Shown here piece after piece: positions 33,764 through 42,901 of a stretch of DNA of 64,000 bases. The stretch's first letter is position 1. Each line of letters opens with the position of its first letter. The notes below the pieces were generated by a model that saw only the letters and a list, made by a program, of their open reading frames with translations, did no database searches and was not told where the DNA came from. This DNA is from JAJYSO01 sp964586655 (GTDB lineage Bacteria; Bacteroidota; Bacteroidia; Flavobacteriales; Flavobacteriaceae), in NCBI GenBank assembly GCA_964586655.1, contig CAZPGY010000014.1:3191-67190 (forward strand), read 5' to 3'. Both the position numbers and the translations under genes were made by a program.

Positions 33764-34034
33764 CACCAATAGTCCAATATTTAATAAATAGTCGCTCCTT
33801 AACAAACCTGTATAATCCTTAAGGATTATTCGTAAATCGGCTTGTTTTTTAGGTGATTTTCCTAACATATTTTGCAAGGCTTTGCGTACAAGATAGCACT
33901 ATCCTTGCAATTTAAACTATTATAGAACACCGGCTTACCAACAATACACCTCTGGCTATCAATAATTTGTAATTATTTATTTGATTTTTAAGGAATGACT
34001 AAATAAAATTGGTATTACAGTGCTTGAGGCCTTG

Positions 34035-35984
34035 TTATTCAGCCCACACATTATTCTCTCGATTGGCATCGGGCAATTGGTGGTCGGGATCCAGGGTTAT
34101 GCTTTTAATCGGAGTGTGGGTATCGACTTTAAAAGTGGCTGTTGCTCCATATTTCCAGATACCTACCGGAATTTTTAAGCGATGTTGTTTTCCGTTTTCT
34201 TCTTCAAATTCGATTAAAATCGGCATGACCATCTGCCGGTTGTTGACAACGCTGATTTTGGCTCCGTTTTTAGGATCGCCCTCAATATAAGTCACGCCTT
34301 TAACCGCCTGATCCAAAAGCCAATTGTGATAAAACCACCCTTGCCAAAACCAAGTCAAATCCTTACCGGAAGCATTGGCCATACTCCTAAAAAAATCTTC
34401 GGGCTGCGGATGTTTAAAAGCCCAGGTTTTGGCATAGTGTTGAAAGGCATAATCGAATCGGTCAGGCCCGAGGATTACCTCTCGCAACAACACCAGCCCA
34501 AAAGCTGTTTTAAAATACATCAAAGGATGCACATATTTATAGGGCATATTATCGGCAGCCGTCATAATGGTGGGACCGTTTTGATTCTCTTTAATAACTT
34601 GCACTATTTCATCAGCCGGATTACCACCTCCCGGAGCATATTCTCCGTCACGTTTGGGAGCAAATTCACCATGATTGAAATGCGCTTGGGCATAAATATC
34701 AATGAAAGTATTAAATCCTTCGTCCATAAAAGGATAACGTCTTTCGTTAGAACCCACCACCATGGGAAACCAAGTGTGACCAATTTCGTGGGTGGTCAAA
34801 ATAAACATCCACAGGTCTTTCACCTCCCAGTGGTTAAATGCCAGTCCGGGAAACTCCATTCCCCCCACAGGTCCTGCTACAGAAGTGGCTACTTGATAAG
34901 GATAAGGCATCACAAAATCGGAAAAGAAAGCCACTGAATATTTCAGCATCTGCGTTGCCCTGGGCCAACCTCTTTCTTCTTCGGTTGATTCGATGGGGTA
35001 TACCGACTGCACCCACACGGTTTCACCATTTTTTAAATCGGCTTTTGCCGCATCCCAAATATAAGCCGAAGACATGGCCCAGGCTACGTCTCGGGTGTTT
35101 TCCATTCTAAAATGCCAGGTGACTTTGCCCTCCTCTTTACGGGTCACCGGCTCTTTAATTTCATCGGGTTTTCTAATATAAACGGTCTGATCGGAGTGTC
35201 GGGATTTCTCTATTCGTTTTAAGGTTTTTTGGTTTAAAATTTCTTCTGCATTAAGCAAAACTCCGGAACCCACCACTACTTGATCGGCGGGAACACGCAA
35301 GCGATAATCAATGGTACCGTAATCTAAATACATCTCACCACCGCCAATAAAAGGCAGGGTATTCCAGCCGTGGTAATCATCATAGACACACATTCGCGGA
35401 TACCAATATGAAAATTGGAATATGGCGCCGTTTTTGGTTTCCATATAACCGGAACGTCCTCCATCTTTTTGTAATGTATAGGTGTAATTGATAATTAGAC
35501 TGATTTGCTCCTCGGGATGTACCGGGAAATTCAATGGGATTTGCATTCGGGTGCCATATACCTTAAAAGGGATTGCTCTCCGCTGACCGTTTTTTACAAT
35601 TTCTACCCGCTTTAAGTGATAGCCTTGAGTAGAATCTGCTGCCTTTCCGGGTGAAAAAATTTGGTGGTATTCTGAATTGGATTTGGCTTTGTTGGGATCG
35701 AGTTGCAACCACAGCATATCCAGACTGTCCGGACTGTTATTGGTGTATTTGATGCTTACTTCGCCGGACAATTGCCGGGTGTGAGGATCAAAAGATGCCA
35801 CTACCTCATAATCGGCTCGATTTTGCCAATATTCAGGTCCGGGTTGCCCATTAGCACTGCGATAAGAATTTCCGGGATGCTCATAAAACCGATTGGTAAC
35901 AAATATTTTTTGGGGATTGTATTGCGCATGAACGGAAAAGCTTCCAGCAAAAAGTAAGACAAAAAGAAAGTGGGCGTATCTCAT
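34035..35984 (-). CDS. Secreted M1-family metallopeptidase
   Basis: A 649-residue paralogue of the protein at 3727-6315, sharing the opening pattern (FYEHPGNSYRSANGQPGPEYWQNRADYEV) in shortened form. It has a signal peptide (cleavage about residue 20, VHA-Q), the zinc site HEIGH at residues 399-403 and the third ligand Glu422 in FMDEG. Unlike the larger paralogue it ends after the catalytic and C-terminal beta domains (DPDHQLPDANRENNVWAE) and lacks the LolA-like extension. It should act on peptides in the periplasm or outside. It is a single gene on the minus strand. Confidence 0.9.
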   Translation of the reverse strand: MRYAHFLFVLLFAGSFSVHAQYNPQKIFVTNRFYEHPGNSYRSANGQPGPEYWQNRADYEVVASFDPHTRQLSGEVSIKYTNNSPDSLDMLWLQLDPNKAKSNSEYHQIFSPGKAADSTQGYHLKRVEIVKNGQRRAIPFKVYGTRMQIPLNFPVHPEEQISLIINYTYTLQKDGGRSGYMETKNGAIFQFSYWYPRMCVYDDYHGWNTLPFIGGGEMYLDYGTIDYRLRVPADQVVVGSGVLLNAEEILNQKTLKRIEKSRHSDQTVYIRKPDEIKEPVTRKEEGKVTWHFRMENTRDVAWAMSSAYIWDAAKADLKNGETVWVQSVYPIESTEEERGWPRATQMLKYSVAFFSDFVMPYPYQVATSVAGPVGGMEFPGLAFNHWEVKDLWMFILTTHEIGHTWFPMVVGSNERRYPFMDEGFNTFIDIYAQAHFNHGEFAPKRDGEYAPGGGNPADEIVQVIKENQNGPTIMTAADNMPYKYVHPLMYFKTAFGLVLLREVILGPDRFDYAFQHYAKTWAFKHPQPEDFFRSMANASGKDLTWFWQGWFYHNWLLDQAVKGVTYIEGDPKNGAKISVVNNRQMVMPILIEFEEENGKQHRLKIPVGIWKYGATATFKVDTHTPIKSITLDPDHQLPDANRENNVWAE

Positions 35985-36120
35985 AAAAAAATTGACCTTA
36001 AAAAAGGCCTAAGATAATTATTTTTATAAGATTCTAATACCTTCTCTTTGGTTCATCCGCCAAAAGCACCCCAAACAAACCGGCATTCAATTGCTTTCAA
36101 GCTCATCTGCCAATTTACAT

Positions 36121-36540
36121 TCACCGCACCAATGTATAGGTATATCCGTCTCCAACCACCTGCTTAACGATTAAAGTATCTCCCGACTTCCGATAAACTC
36201 CTACTCTTTCTCCGTTAAAAAACAGTAAATCTCTGTTGTTTATGACTGCGGTAGAAAAAGTATAATTTCCTGTCGAAGGGCCTGAATAAACGGCATGCCC
36301 CGGATTCGAATATTCATTGACCACGGTCACCGCAGAATCTTGCTTCACAAACGTCCATACCACTTCGCCTCTCGGAATTGCAGCTTGGTCACCGGCAAAA
36401 CCACCGATCGAGTGCACCATAAACCAGCTTTCATCAAAGGTATTTGAATTAGCAATCTCTGAATTTTGATCATCATCCTTACTGCATCCCATCATGAGAA
36501 AAACTACAAACAAGGCTGTAACCGATTTAAAATACATCAC
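36121..36540 (-). CDS. Lipoprotein of unknown function
   Basis: A 139-residue protein with a lipobox (FLMMGC, Cys19) followed by SKDDD, an acidic stretch typical of surface-exposed lipoproteins in Bacteroidota. The mature part has beta strands (GEVVWTFVKQDSAVTVVNEY, DTLIVKQVVGDGYTYTLVR) and ends in TYTLVR, which resembles lipocalin-like small domains, though I cannot assign a family. Neighbours give no clue. Confidence 0.65.
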   Translation of the reverse strand: MMYFKSVTALFVVFLMMGCSKDDDQNSEIANSNTFDESWFMVHSIGGFAGDQAAIPRGEVVWTFVKQDSAVTVVNEYSNPGHAVYSGPSTGNYTFSTAVINNRDLLFFNGERVGVYRKSGDTLIVKQVVGDGYTYTLVR

Positions 36541-36778
36541 TATAAAATTAGATTCTCAGATAAAGGTATTGTTTTTTTGGACTACTCAAAGAGCAATAAG
36601 GATATTTTTAAACTTTTCTCTTGGAAAATAAAGTATAAAAAAACAGAAAGAATCGGCGTCGACTTCGTTGGAGTTTGTTTGCCAATCGGTGTTTTTCAGT
36701 TCAAAAACAGTATCTATCGGCTTGATAAAAAACCGGGATCTCTTTAAATGCAAGCAGATGGCCTCAACTAATAATTGG

Positions 36779-37720
36779 CTATCCGCGTAAACCTTTAAAC
36801 AGTTTGAGCCACCAGTTTTCACTTTCGTCTTCTTCAAGGTTTTGGGCTTTTTTAGCGGCATAATCAAAACCCTGCTGCCACCAATTGGCCATCAATTTCT
36901 GGTCAAACACCAGCGCGTTTTCAGTGAGTTTACTCGGGGTATAATACAGGTTTAACTTCACGTCTTTTTCAGCTGCCATCAGCTGTCCTTCAACGATATT
37001 GGCGGTTTCTACTTGATTGAACATAAACCCGAAAAGGTCCATCATCAAGGAGAAGGGATTTTTCCCCAATACGCGAACCTTCTCTCGGTTTTCAGCTTCC
37101 AAAATTATGGCATCTATTTCGGTAGCTCCGCGGGCAATAGCTTCTCCAATAGGCACCGTAGCGCCAAAGCCGCCATCGGCATATTCAAAGCCATTGCGCT
37201 CCACCAAACTCATGAAAGGAACATAGTTACAAGAAATCCAAACCCAATCTACAAATTCCTCATAATCAAAATCTTTAATCGACTTGTATTCGACTGTATT
37301 TTTAGACAAGTTGGAAACGGTGACCAACAAATCACTCACTTTTTGTTTTACTTCTTTATATTCTTCCGGGGTCAGGCTTTTAAAAAACAGTTTTTTTAGG
37401 TTTTCACTTTCGCCAAAGGTGCGTTTTCCCTTGAGAAATTGTCGAAGGATATTGAAATAGTTAATGGTTACATACTCTCGATTTTCCTTTCGTTTTATCC
37501 GAAATGGATTCAGGCTAAAAATATCCTTGGGGCCAACGCTGGTATAGAGTTTATAGAGTTTGTCGATTTTTCCTATAGAGAGGTGAGACAACAACAGGCT
37601 TCCCGTAGAAGTTCCTACATAAAGATCATATTGTTTTTTCTGGACTCTAATCAGGTGTTCGGCAACCCCTCCGGCATAAGCGCCTTTACTGCCTCCTCCT
37701 GAAATTACCAATGCTCGCAT
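36779..37720 (-). CDS. Patatin-like phospholipase
   Basis: A 313-residue cytoplasmic patatin-domain protein. The oxyanion loop is GGGSKGAYAGG (residues 8-18), the nucleophile elbow GTSTG contains Ser38, and the catalytic Asp lies in ADGGFG (about residue 187). These make the Ser-Asp dyad of lipid acyl hydrolases. It precedes the psd/cdsA/ftsH cluster on the same strand 53 bp downstream of the acyl-CoA-binding protein gene, so a role in phospholipid turnover is plausible but not shown. No signal peptide or beta-barrel is present, unlike PlpD-type proteins. Confidence 0.85.
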   Translation of the reverse strand: MRALVISGGGSKGAYAGGVAEHLIRVQKKQYDLYVGTSTGSLLLSHLSIGKIDKLYKLYTSVGPKDIFSLNPFRIKRKENREYVTINYFNILRQFLKGKRTFGESENLKKLFFKSLTPEEYKEVKQKVSDLLVTVSNLSKNTVEYKSIKDFDYEEFVDWVWISCNYVPFMSLVERNGFEYADGGFGATVPIGEAIARGATEIDAIILEAENREKVRVLGKNPFSLMMDLFGFMFNQVETANIVEGQLMAAEKDVKLNLYYTPSKLTENALVFDQKLMANWWQQGFDYAAKKAQNLEEDESENWWLKLFKGLRG

Positions 37721-37773
37721 AGTGTTATTTTCTTTATAAATAGGTCGGTTTTAGGCTTCTCCCCAACCTGATC

Positions 37774-38049
37774 TCAATGTGGTATATGCTTATCGACCAG
37801 TTTAATATACCGTCTTTTGGCTTCGTTGACAGAGATATTGCGAACCTGAAAAAGTGCATTCATTTTAAAGCCGTTGACCAAAGCATTCCCATCGATTTCT
37901 TCATCATAATGTTTTTCGGAATGATTGCCTATTGCTCGTTTATAGTAAGCATAAAAATACAATCTCAAATCGGGAGGGAACCTTAAGTCGGTATTGGAAG
38001 CCCGTTTGACAGCTTTTTCGAAACGACGATCTAAATCACTTTTGGCCAT
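37774..38049 (-). CDS. Acyl-CoA-binding protein
   Basis: A 91-residue ACBP-fold protein. ATG at 38049 gives MAKSDLDRRFEKAVKRASNT, the natural family start. Conserved residues include the DLRLYFYAYYKRA helix (Tyr and Lys that bind the CoA phosphate) and GFKMNALFQVRNISVNEAKRRY. ACBPs bind medium- and long-chain acyl-CoA esters in the cytoplasm. The start codon overlaps the end of psd by 14 bp, so it is translated as part of the phospholipid synthesis operon. An upstream in-frame ATG exists but would add residues foreign to the family. Confidence 0.85.
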   Translation of the reverse strand: MAKSDLDRRFEKAVKRASNTDLRFPPDLRLYFYAYYKRAIGNHSEKHYDEEIDGNALVNGFKMNALFQVRNISVNEAKRRYIKLVDKHIPH

Positions 38050-38704
38050 ATTCATTAATCTTAGCCAGAATGGTTTCCCCACCCCGCACTTTTTGGTTTA
38101 CATTTACCTTCACTTTAGTATCCAAGGGAAGAAACACATCGAGTCGAGAACCAAATTTGATGAACCCACTGTCTTTTCCCTGTATTGCCGTTTGGCCCAC
38201 TTTGGCATAATTGACAATACGTCGAGCCACGGCACCGGCTATTTGGCGATAAAGCACTTTACCAAAAACCGGATTATCAACCACCACGGTGGTGCGTTCG
38301 TTCTTTTCACTTGATTTGGGATGCCAGGCTACCAAATATTTCCCGGGGTGATATTTGCTGAACAGGATTTTCCCGCTTAAGGGATATCGGGTAACATGCA
38401 CATTTAAAGGTGACATAAATACCGATACTTGCAGCCGCTTGTCTTTAAAATATTCTTTTTCGTAGACTTCTTTTACAATAACCACCTTCCCATCCACCGG
38501 AGCTATAATTTGATGATTGTCTGTGTTGGTGTGTCGTTTAGGGTTTCTGAAAAATTGAAGAATCAACACCATTAAAACAAGGGTAGCCCCGAAAATGAGC
38601 CCATTGCCCCAGGCCATATCCACCCATACCAAGCCCAATATATTGATCAGCAAACAAATCGCAACAGTGATTCCGATAATCTGATATCCTTCTTTATGAA
38701 ACAT
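38036..38704 (-). CDS. psd: Phosphatidylserine decarboxylase
   Basis: A 222-residue membrane-anchored proenzyme. Two N-terminal hydrophobic helices (residues about 9-28 and 33-50) are followed by the decarboxylase domain (IIAPVDGKVVIVKEV, FMSPLNVHVTRYPLSGKI). The self-cleavage site is Gly185-Ser186 in KFGSRLDVF; Ser186 becomes the pyruvoyl cofactor. It converts phosphatidylserine to phosphatidylethanolamine. Length fits the short (archaeal/Bacteroidota-type) Psd class. It overlaps cdsA upstream by 11 bp and the ACBP gene downstream by 14 bp. Confidence 0.93.
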   Translation of the reverse strand: MFHKEGYQIIGITVAICLLINILGLVWVDMAWGNGLIFGATLVLMVLILQFFRNPKRHTNTDNHQIIAPVDGKVVIVKEVYEKEYFKDKRLQVSVFMSPLNVHVTRYPLSGKILFSKYHPGKYLVAWHPKSSEKNERTTVVVDNPVFGKVLYRQIAGAVARRIVNYAKVGQTAIQGKDSGFIKFGSRLDVFLPLDTKVKVNVNQKVRGGETILAKINEYGQK

Positions 38705-39509
38705 GATTAATCATTAATAAAAACGAATAAATAAAAGTGGCTGCAAACAGGATGCTGTCTAAACGATCGAGCAATCCGCCGTGTCCGGGCATCAATCGGC
38801 CACTGTCTTTTACGCCTGCCTGACGTTTTAATTTGGATTGTATCAGGTCTCCAAAAGTACCAAAAATACTTGTTATCAGCCCCAACAAAATCCATATTTT
38901 AGGACTAAAAACATGGGTAAACCTAAAGACAATATAGCCGGCCACTAAGGTAAAAACCAGTCCGCCTACAAAACCTTCAATCGTTTTGTTGGGAGAAATG
39001 CGTTCAAATAATTTGCGGCGTCCAAAGGTTTTTCCGATTGCATAAGCAAAGGAATCATTGGTCCATATCAGCACAAAAACCCCGATAAGAATATTGGGAT
39101 CATAGCTATGCTGAGGATTTTGATAGGGAATCAGCGTCAAGAATACCAAGGAAGAAAAAAGATAAAAAACGACCAGCAGGTATTTTCGGCTTTCAAAAAT
39201 TGGAATCTTTTTAATAATTACCAGATCGCGGATTAAGAATATATCGACAATTAAAGTCATAATCATCAATAAAATAACGGCATATTCGAAATGAAAGTAA
39301 TGAAATCCGCTAAAAAACAGCATAAAGACCACCAATCCCAAATAGGTGATTTTACTGTTTAAATGCAATAGCTGCTGCAACTCCCGAAGGGCAAACAGTC
39401 CAAAGAGAAAAACAATAATCGCAAAAGTATACTCTGAATTGAGGATAGCTAACAAAAGCAACAAGGCATAGATGGCTCCGGAGATAATCCTTATCAGGGC
39501 TTTATTCAT
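38694..39509 (-). CDS. cdsA: Phosphatidate cytidylyltransferase
   Basis: A 271-residue integral membrane enzyme that makes CDP-diacylglycerol from CTP and phosphatidic acid. About seven to eight transmembrane helices are seen. The C-terminal signature SKLKRQAGVKDSGRLMPGHGGLLDRLDS is the family motif with its metal-binding aspartates; WTNDSFAYAIGKTFGRRKL is also conserved. It feeds the next gene, psd, via phosphatidylserine, and the two genes overlap by 11 bp. Confidence 0.93.
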   Translation of the reverse strand: MNKALIRIISGAIYALLLLLAILNSEYTFAIIVFLFGLFALRELQQLLHLNSKITYLGLVVFMLFFSGFHYFHFEYAVILLMIMTLIVDIFLIRDLVIIKKIPIFESRKYLLVVFYLFSSLVFLTLIPYQNPQHSYDPNILIGVFVLIWTNDSFAYAIGKTFGRRKLFERISPNKTIEGFVGGLVFTLVAGYIVFRFTHVFSPKIWILLGLITSIFGTFGDLIQSKLKRQAGVKDSGRLMPGHGGLLDRLDSILFAATFIYSFLLMINHVS

Positions 39510-39590
39510 ATCAAGCGGTTTGCGCCTCAGATTTCCACATGACCAGCTAACTATTAAGCTCTTACGGCTATAGGCAACTGGAAAAAGAAA

Positions 39591-40196
39591 TCAGAGATCT
39601 TCTAAAAGCAGCAAATATAAGTTTTTTGAGACAGTTCCATAGCTCATAAAGTGCCCTTCATCGTCAGATTGACGATCGAAGTTTTTTATAGTGGTAATAT
39701 TAGAAGGCAAACTTTCCCCTCGGGCTTTGATTCCTCGCAGGCCTTCCCCTAAGGTATTAATCAGTTGACTGGTGCCGGCAAAGACCACAAAATTATCGGG
39801 CAGGTCACTTAACTTCTTCTCCCCTATTTGATTGGAGGACAGCAATATTGCACCTGTATTGGCCACCAAATATTCACAACCCAGCAGGCTAAATGGTGCT
39901 TCAATATTGTTTGAAAAATCCAGCTCAAAATTCTTGAATGACTGTTGAAGATTTTTATCAATACAATGCACCTCCTGTCCGTTCCAATCATTTTCATCCA
40001 AGATATTGGAAAAAGTGCGCAAAACATCATTTTGATTGGCGCAATAAAGGAATTTACCCCCATTTCTCTTAAAGTTCACAATAAACTTATCGTCTGTCGG
40101 GGTGTCCGGAGGCGGCATAAATTTACTGCGCTCTTCAGAAGATTCTTTCTTCTTGGATTTAGCTTTTTTTCCTATTAGTTTATCAAGAAAACCCAT
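39591..40196 (-). CDS. LUD-domain protein
   Basis: A 201-residue protein with a Lys-rich N-terminus (MGFLDKLIGKKAKSKKK) and a LUD (lactate utilisation) domain. Visible landmarks are CEYLVANTGAILLSSNQIG and NFVVFAGTSQLINTLGEGL, similar to the LutC-type fold. In Flavobacteriia this LUD gene regularly follows ftsH; no lactate genes are nearby, and the role is unclear. It lies between ftsH (157 bp gap) and cdsA (81 bp gap) on the same strand. Confidence 0.8.
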   Translation of the reverse strand: MGFLDKLIGKKAKSKKKESSEERSKFMPPPDTPTDDKFIVNFKRNGGKFLYCANQNDVLRTFSNILDENDWNGQEVHCIDKNLQQSFKNFELDFSNNIEAPFSLLGCEYLVANTGAILLSSNQIGEKKLSDLPDNFVVFAGTSQLINTLGEGLRGIKARGESLPSNITTIKNFDRQSDDEGHFMSYGTVSKNLYLLLLEDL

Positions 40197-40353
40197 ACAC
40201 GGTCATAATTACTAACCAACCCCATATTACGATATTTTTTTCAAACACCAAAACGGCTTTAACAAAAAGGTGGTCTTCAAAAAAATTAAAACAATGAAAA
40301 CAAGAGCAAAAATAACAGCCTCTTACACCGTATATTCTCCTTTAATATTGCCT

Positions 40354-42432
40354 TTAATTCTCCTGAGATTTTGCCTCATTTTGCTCGATATCGGCAGGGG
40401 TATCGGTTGTGTTTGACGATTGTTCTTCTTTGTTATGCGACTGCTTATCAGGGGACGCTTCTTCTGGTTGATCGGTATCTGATTCGCTCTCTTCTTTTTT
40501 CTTTTCATACGGAGGAGGACCAAATACCTTTTCTAAATCTTCTTTGAAAATTACCTCTCGTTCCAACAACATTTCGGCAAGCTCTGTCAGTTTGTCTTTG
40601 TATTTACTAAGCAGAGTTACTGCGCGTTGGTATTGGGCTTCTATGATTGTAGAGATTTCCTTATCAATTAATTCGGCGGTTTTCTCGCTGTAAGGCTTGG
40701 TAAAACTATAATCACTCTGCCCCTGAGAATCATAATAAGTCAGATTTCCTATCTTTTCATTGAGCCCATAAATGGTAACCATGGCCTTGGCCTGTTTGGT
40801 AACTTTTTCTAAATCGCTCAAGGCGCCGGTTGAAATTTTGTCGAAAATAATTTTTTCGGCTGCCCGTCCGCCCATAGCGGCACACATCTCGTCCAGCATT
40901 TGTTCGGGTCTGACAATCAATCGCTCTTCGGGCAAATACCACGCTGCGCCAAGTGATTGCCCACGAGGAACTATGGTTACTTTCACCAAAGGGGAAGCGT
41001 GTTCCAACATCCAGCTTACGGTAGCGTGTCCGGCTTCGTGAAAAGCAATGGCTTTTTTCTCCTCGGGCGTAATAATTTTATTCTTTTTCTCCAACCCACC
41101 GATAATTCGATCTACGGCATCCAAGAAATCTTGTTTTCCCACGGCCGATCGTTCATTACGTGCTGCTATCAAAGCGGCTTCGTTACAAACATTGGCAATG
41201 TCTGCTCCTGAGAATCCGGGGGTTTGTTTGGCCAGAAAGTCTACATCCAATTCATCGGCCACTTTTTTTAGGGGCCTGAGGTGGACTTCAAATATTTCTT
41301 TGCGTTCGCGCACATCAGGCAACTCTACATGAATCATTCGGTCAAAACGCCCGGCACGCATCAAGGCTTTATCCAATACATCTTGGCGGTTTGTAGCAGC
41401 AATCACAATGACGTTGGTGTGTGTACCAAAACCATCCATTTCTGTCAACAGCTGGTTGAGCGTATTTTCTCGTTCATCATTGGAACCCCCAAAATTCCCT
41501 TTCCCTCGGGCTCGTCCAATGGCATCAATCTCATCAATAAAAATAATGGAAGGGGATTTTTCTTTGGCTTGTTTGAACAGGTCACGCACCCTTGACGCAC
41601 CAACCCCAACAAACATTTCGACAAAATCAGATCCGGATAAGGAAAAGAAAGGAACGTGCGCTTCTCCGGCTACGGCCTTGGCCAAAAGGGTTTTACCGGT
41701 TCCCGGAGGGCCAACCAACATGACTCCTTTAGGTATTTTACCTCCCAAGGAAGTATATTTATCCGGATTTTTAAGGAAATCTACTACTTCTTGAACTTCC
41801 TCCTTGGCACCTTCTAATCCGGCTACATTTTTAAAGGTGGTTTTCACGTCGTTTTTTTGATCAAAGAGCTTGGCCTTTGATTTCCCTATATTGAATATTT
41901 GTCCGCCGGGACCTCCGCCACCACCGGCCATGCGCCGCATAAAGAATATCCAAATCAACAGCAGCAAGCCTATGGGAATTAAAATGGGCAATAAATCTCC
42001 CCAAAAATTAGTAGGGTTCTTATAGGTTTTGATGGTTTCGAGGTCGTTGTTTTTAACAATTTCATCAAACTTGTCTTCAAAATTTTGAAGGTTCCCCAAT
42101 TCAAAAGTATAATCGGGGGTGTTGGCATTGCTCAAAAAGCTTTCCTCGCCCTCGGCCTTTTTATGCTCACTTTCTTTTTTGGCCTTATCGGTCAAAAAAA
42201 CATTAGCCGTTTTGTGATGGATGATTTCCACCTTTTTGATATCTCCCTCCTTAAGGTATTGTTTAAATTGTGCGGGCGTAATGGTTTTGGGACCGCCAAA
42301 ATTTCCTCCGCCAAAAAATTGAATTCCGAGGAAAAGTAAAATAATTCCTGCCCAAATCCAATATGAATTAAACTTGGGAGGCTTTTTATTTCCACCAGAA
42401 GCTGATCCCTTCGATTTGTTATTTGTTGCCAT
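40354..42432 (-). CDS. ftsH: ATP-dependent zinc metalloprotease FtsH
   Basis: A 692-residue inner-membrane AAA+ protease. Transmembrane helices are at about residues 24-42 and 145-166. The AAA module has Walker A GPPGTGKT at 241-248, Walker B IIFIDEIDAIG and the SRH NRQDVLDKALMRAGRFD. The peptidase domain carries HEAGH at 465-469. The C-terminal tail is acidic and low-complexity (ESESDTDQPEEASPD). FtsH degrades misassembled membrane proteins and some short-lived regulators. It follows rsfS by 20 bp in the same operon. Confidence 0.95.
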   Translation of the reverse strand: MATNNKSKGSASGGNKKPPKFNSYWIWAGIILLFLGIQFFGGGNFGGPKTITPAQFKQYLKEGDIKKVEIIHHKTANVFLTDKAKKESEHKKAEGEESFLSNANTPDYTFELGNLQNFEDKFDEIVKNNDLETIKTYKNPTNFWGDLLPILIPIGLLLLIWIFFMRRMAGGGGGPGGQIFNIGKSKAKLFDQKNDVKTTFKNVAGLEGAKEEVQEVVDFLKNPDKYTSLGGKIPKGVMLVGPPGTGKTLLAKAVAGEAHVPFFSLSGSDFVEMFVGVGASRVRDLFKQAKEKSPSIIFIDEIDAIGRARGKGNFGGSNDERENTLNQLLTEMDGFGTHTNVIVIAATNRQDVLDKALMRAGRFDRMIHVELPDVRERKEIFEVHLRPLKKVADELDVDFLAKQTPGFSGADIANVCNEAALIAARNERSAVGKQDFLDAVDRIIGGLEKKNKIITPEEKKAIAFHEAGHATVSWMLEHASPLVKVTIVPRGQSLGAAWYLPEERLIVRPEQMLDEMCAAMGGRAAEKIIFDKISTGALSDLEKVTKQAKAMVTIYGLNEKIGNLTYYDSQGQSDYSFTKPYSEKTAELIDKEISTIIEAQYQRAVTLLSKYKDKLTELAEMLLEREVIFKEDLEKVFGPPPYEKKKEESESDTDQPEEASPDKQSHNKEEQSSNTTDTPADIEQNEAKSQEN

Positions 42433-42452
42433 CTATAATTTCTTTATTATTT

Positions 42453-42821
42453 TTAATTGGTTCCCACTGCCGTGGTTTTGGCATCTCCCCAAAGTCCTTC
42501 TATATCGTAATATTCGCGTGCTTCACGTTGAAAAACATGCACCACCACATTGACGTAATCCATCAATATCCATTGGCCGTTTTCGGTGCCTTCAACATGC
42601 CAGGGTTTATCCTGCAATTCACGACTTACTCTTTTCTTCACCGCATTGGCAATAGCACTTACATGCGTATTGGAATTGCCGCTGCAAATTATGAAATAGT
42701 CACAAACAGCAGCATCTATTTCCTTTAAATTTAACAGCGAAATTTCTTCGCCTTTCAGATCTTCAATACCTTCGACAATTGTATCCACTAATTGATCAAT
42801 ACTATTTTTCTTCTGCGTCAT
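42453..42821 (-). CDS. rsfS: Ribosomal silencing factor RsfS
   Basis: A 122-residue protein with the Iojap/RsfS pattern: IVEGIEDLKGEEISLLNL, DYFIICSGNSNTHVSAIANA, WHVEGTENGQWILMDYVNVVVHVF and a short acidic end. RsfS binds L14 on the 50S subunit and blocks joining under starvation. First gene of the rsfS-ftsH-LUD-cdsA-psd-ACBP series; divergent from birA with an 80-bp gap. Confidence 0.93.
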   Translation of the reverse strand: MTQKKNSIDQLVDTIVEGIEDLKGEEISLLNLKEIDAAVCDYFIICSGNSNTHVSAIANAVKKRVSRELQDKPWHVEGTENGQWILMDYVNVVVHVFQREAREYYDIEGLWGDAKTTAVGTN

Positions 42822-42842
42822 TCAATTTTATTTCGATTTTTG

Positions 42843-42850
42843 CAAAGTTA
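42843..42850 (-). promoter_or_regulatory. -7 promoter box of the rsfS-ftsH operon
   Basis: TAACTTTG on the minus strand fits TAnnTTTG, 21 bp upstream of the rsfS ATG; no TTG at the usual spacing. Confidence 0.35.
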
Positions 42851-42901
42851 TTATTTTAAAACTTCTTTTAACCGGCTTAATAAAAACAATATTCTTTATT
42901 T

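Noticed and set aside
33620..33877. An 85-codon minus-strand frame, considered as a GxxExxY remnant
   Set aside because: Only a short stretch (YLLNIGLLVI) is reminiscent of the family; the GxxExxY motif and ELKA strand are missing, and it overlaps repeat fragments.
36586..36867. A 93-codon frame overlapping the 3' end of the patatin gene
   Set aside because: Overlaps a well-supported gene in another frame by nearly 90 bp and has no clear family; weak resemblance to DUF2007 is not enough.
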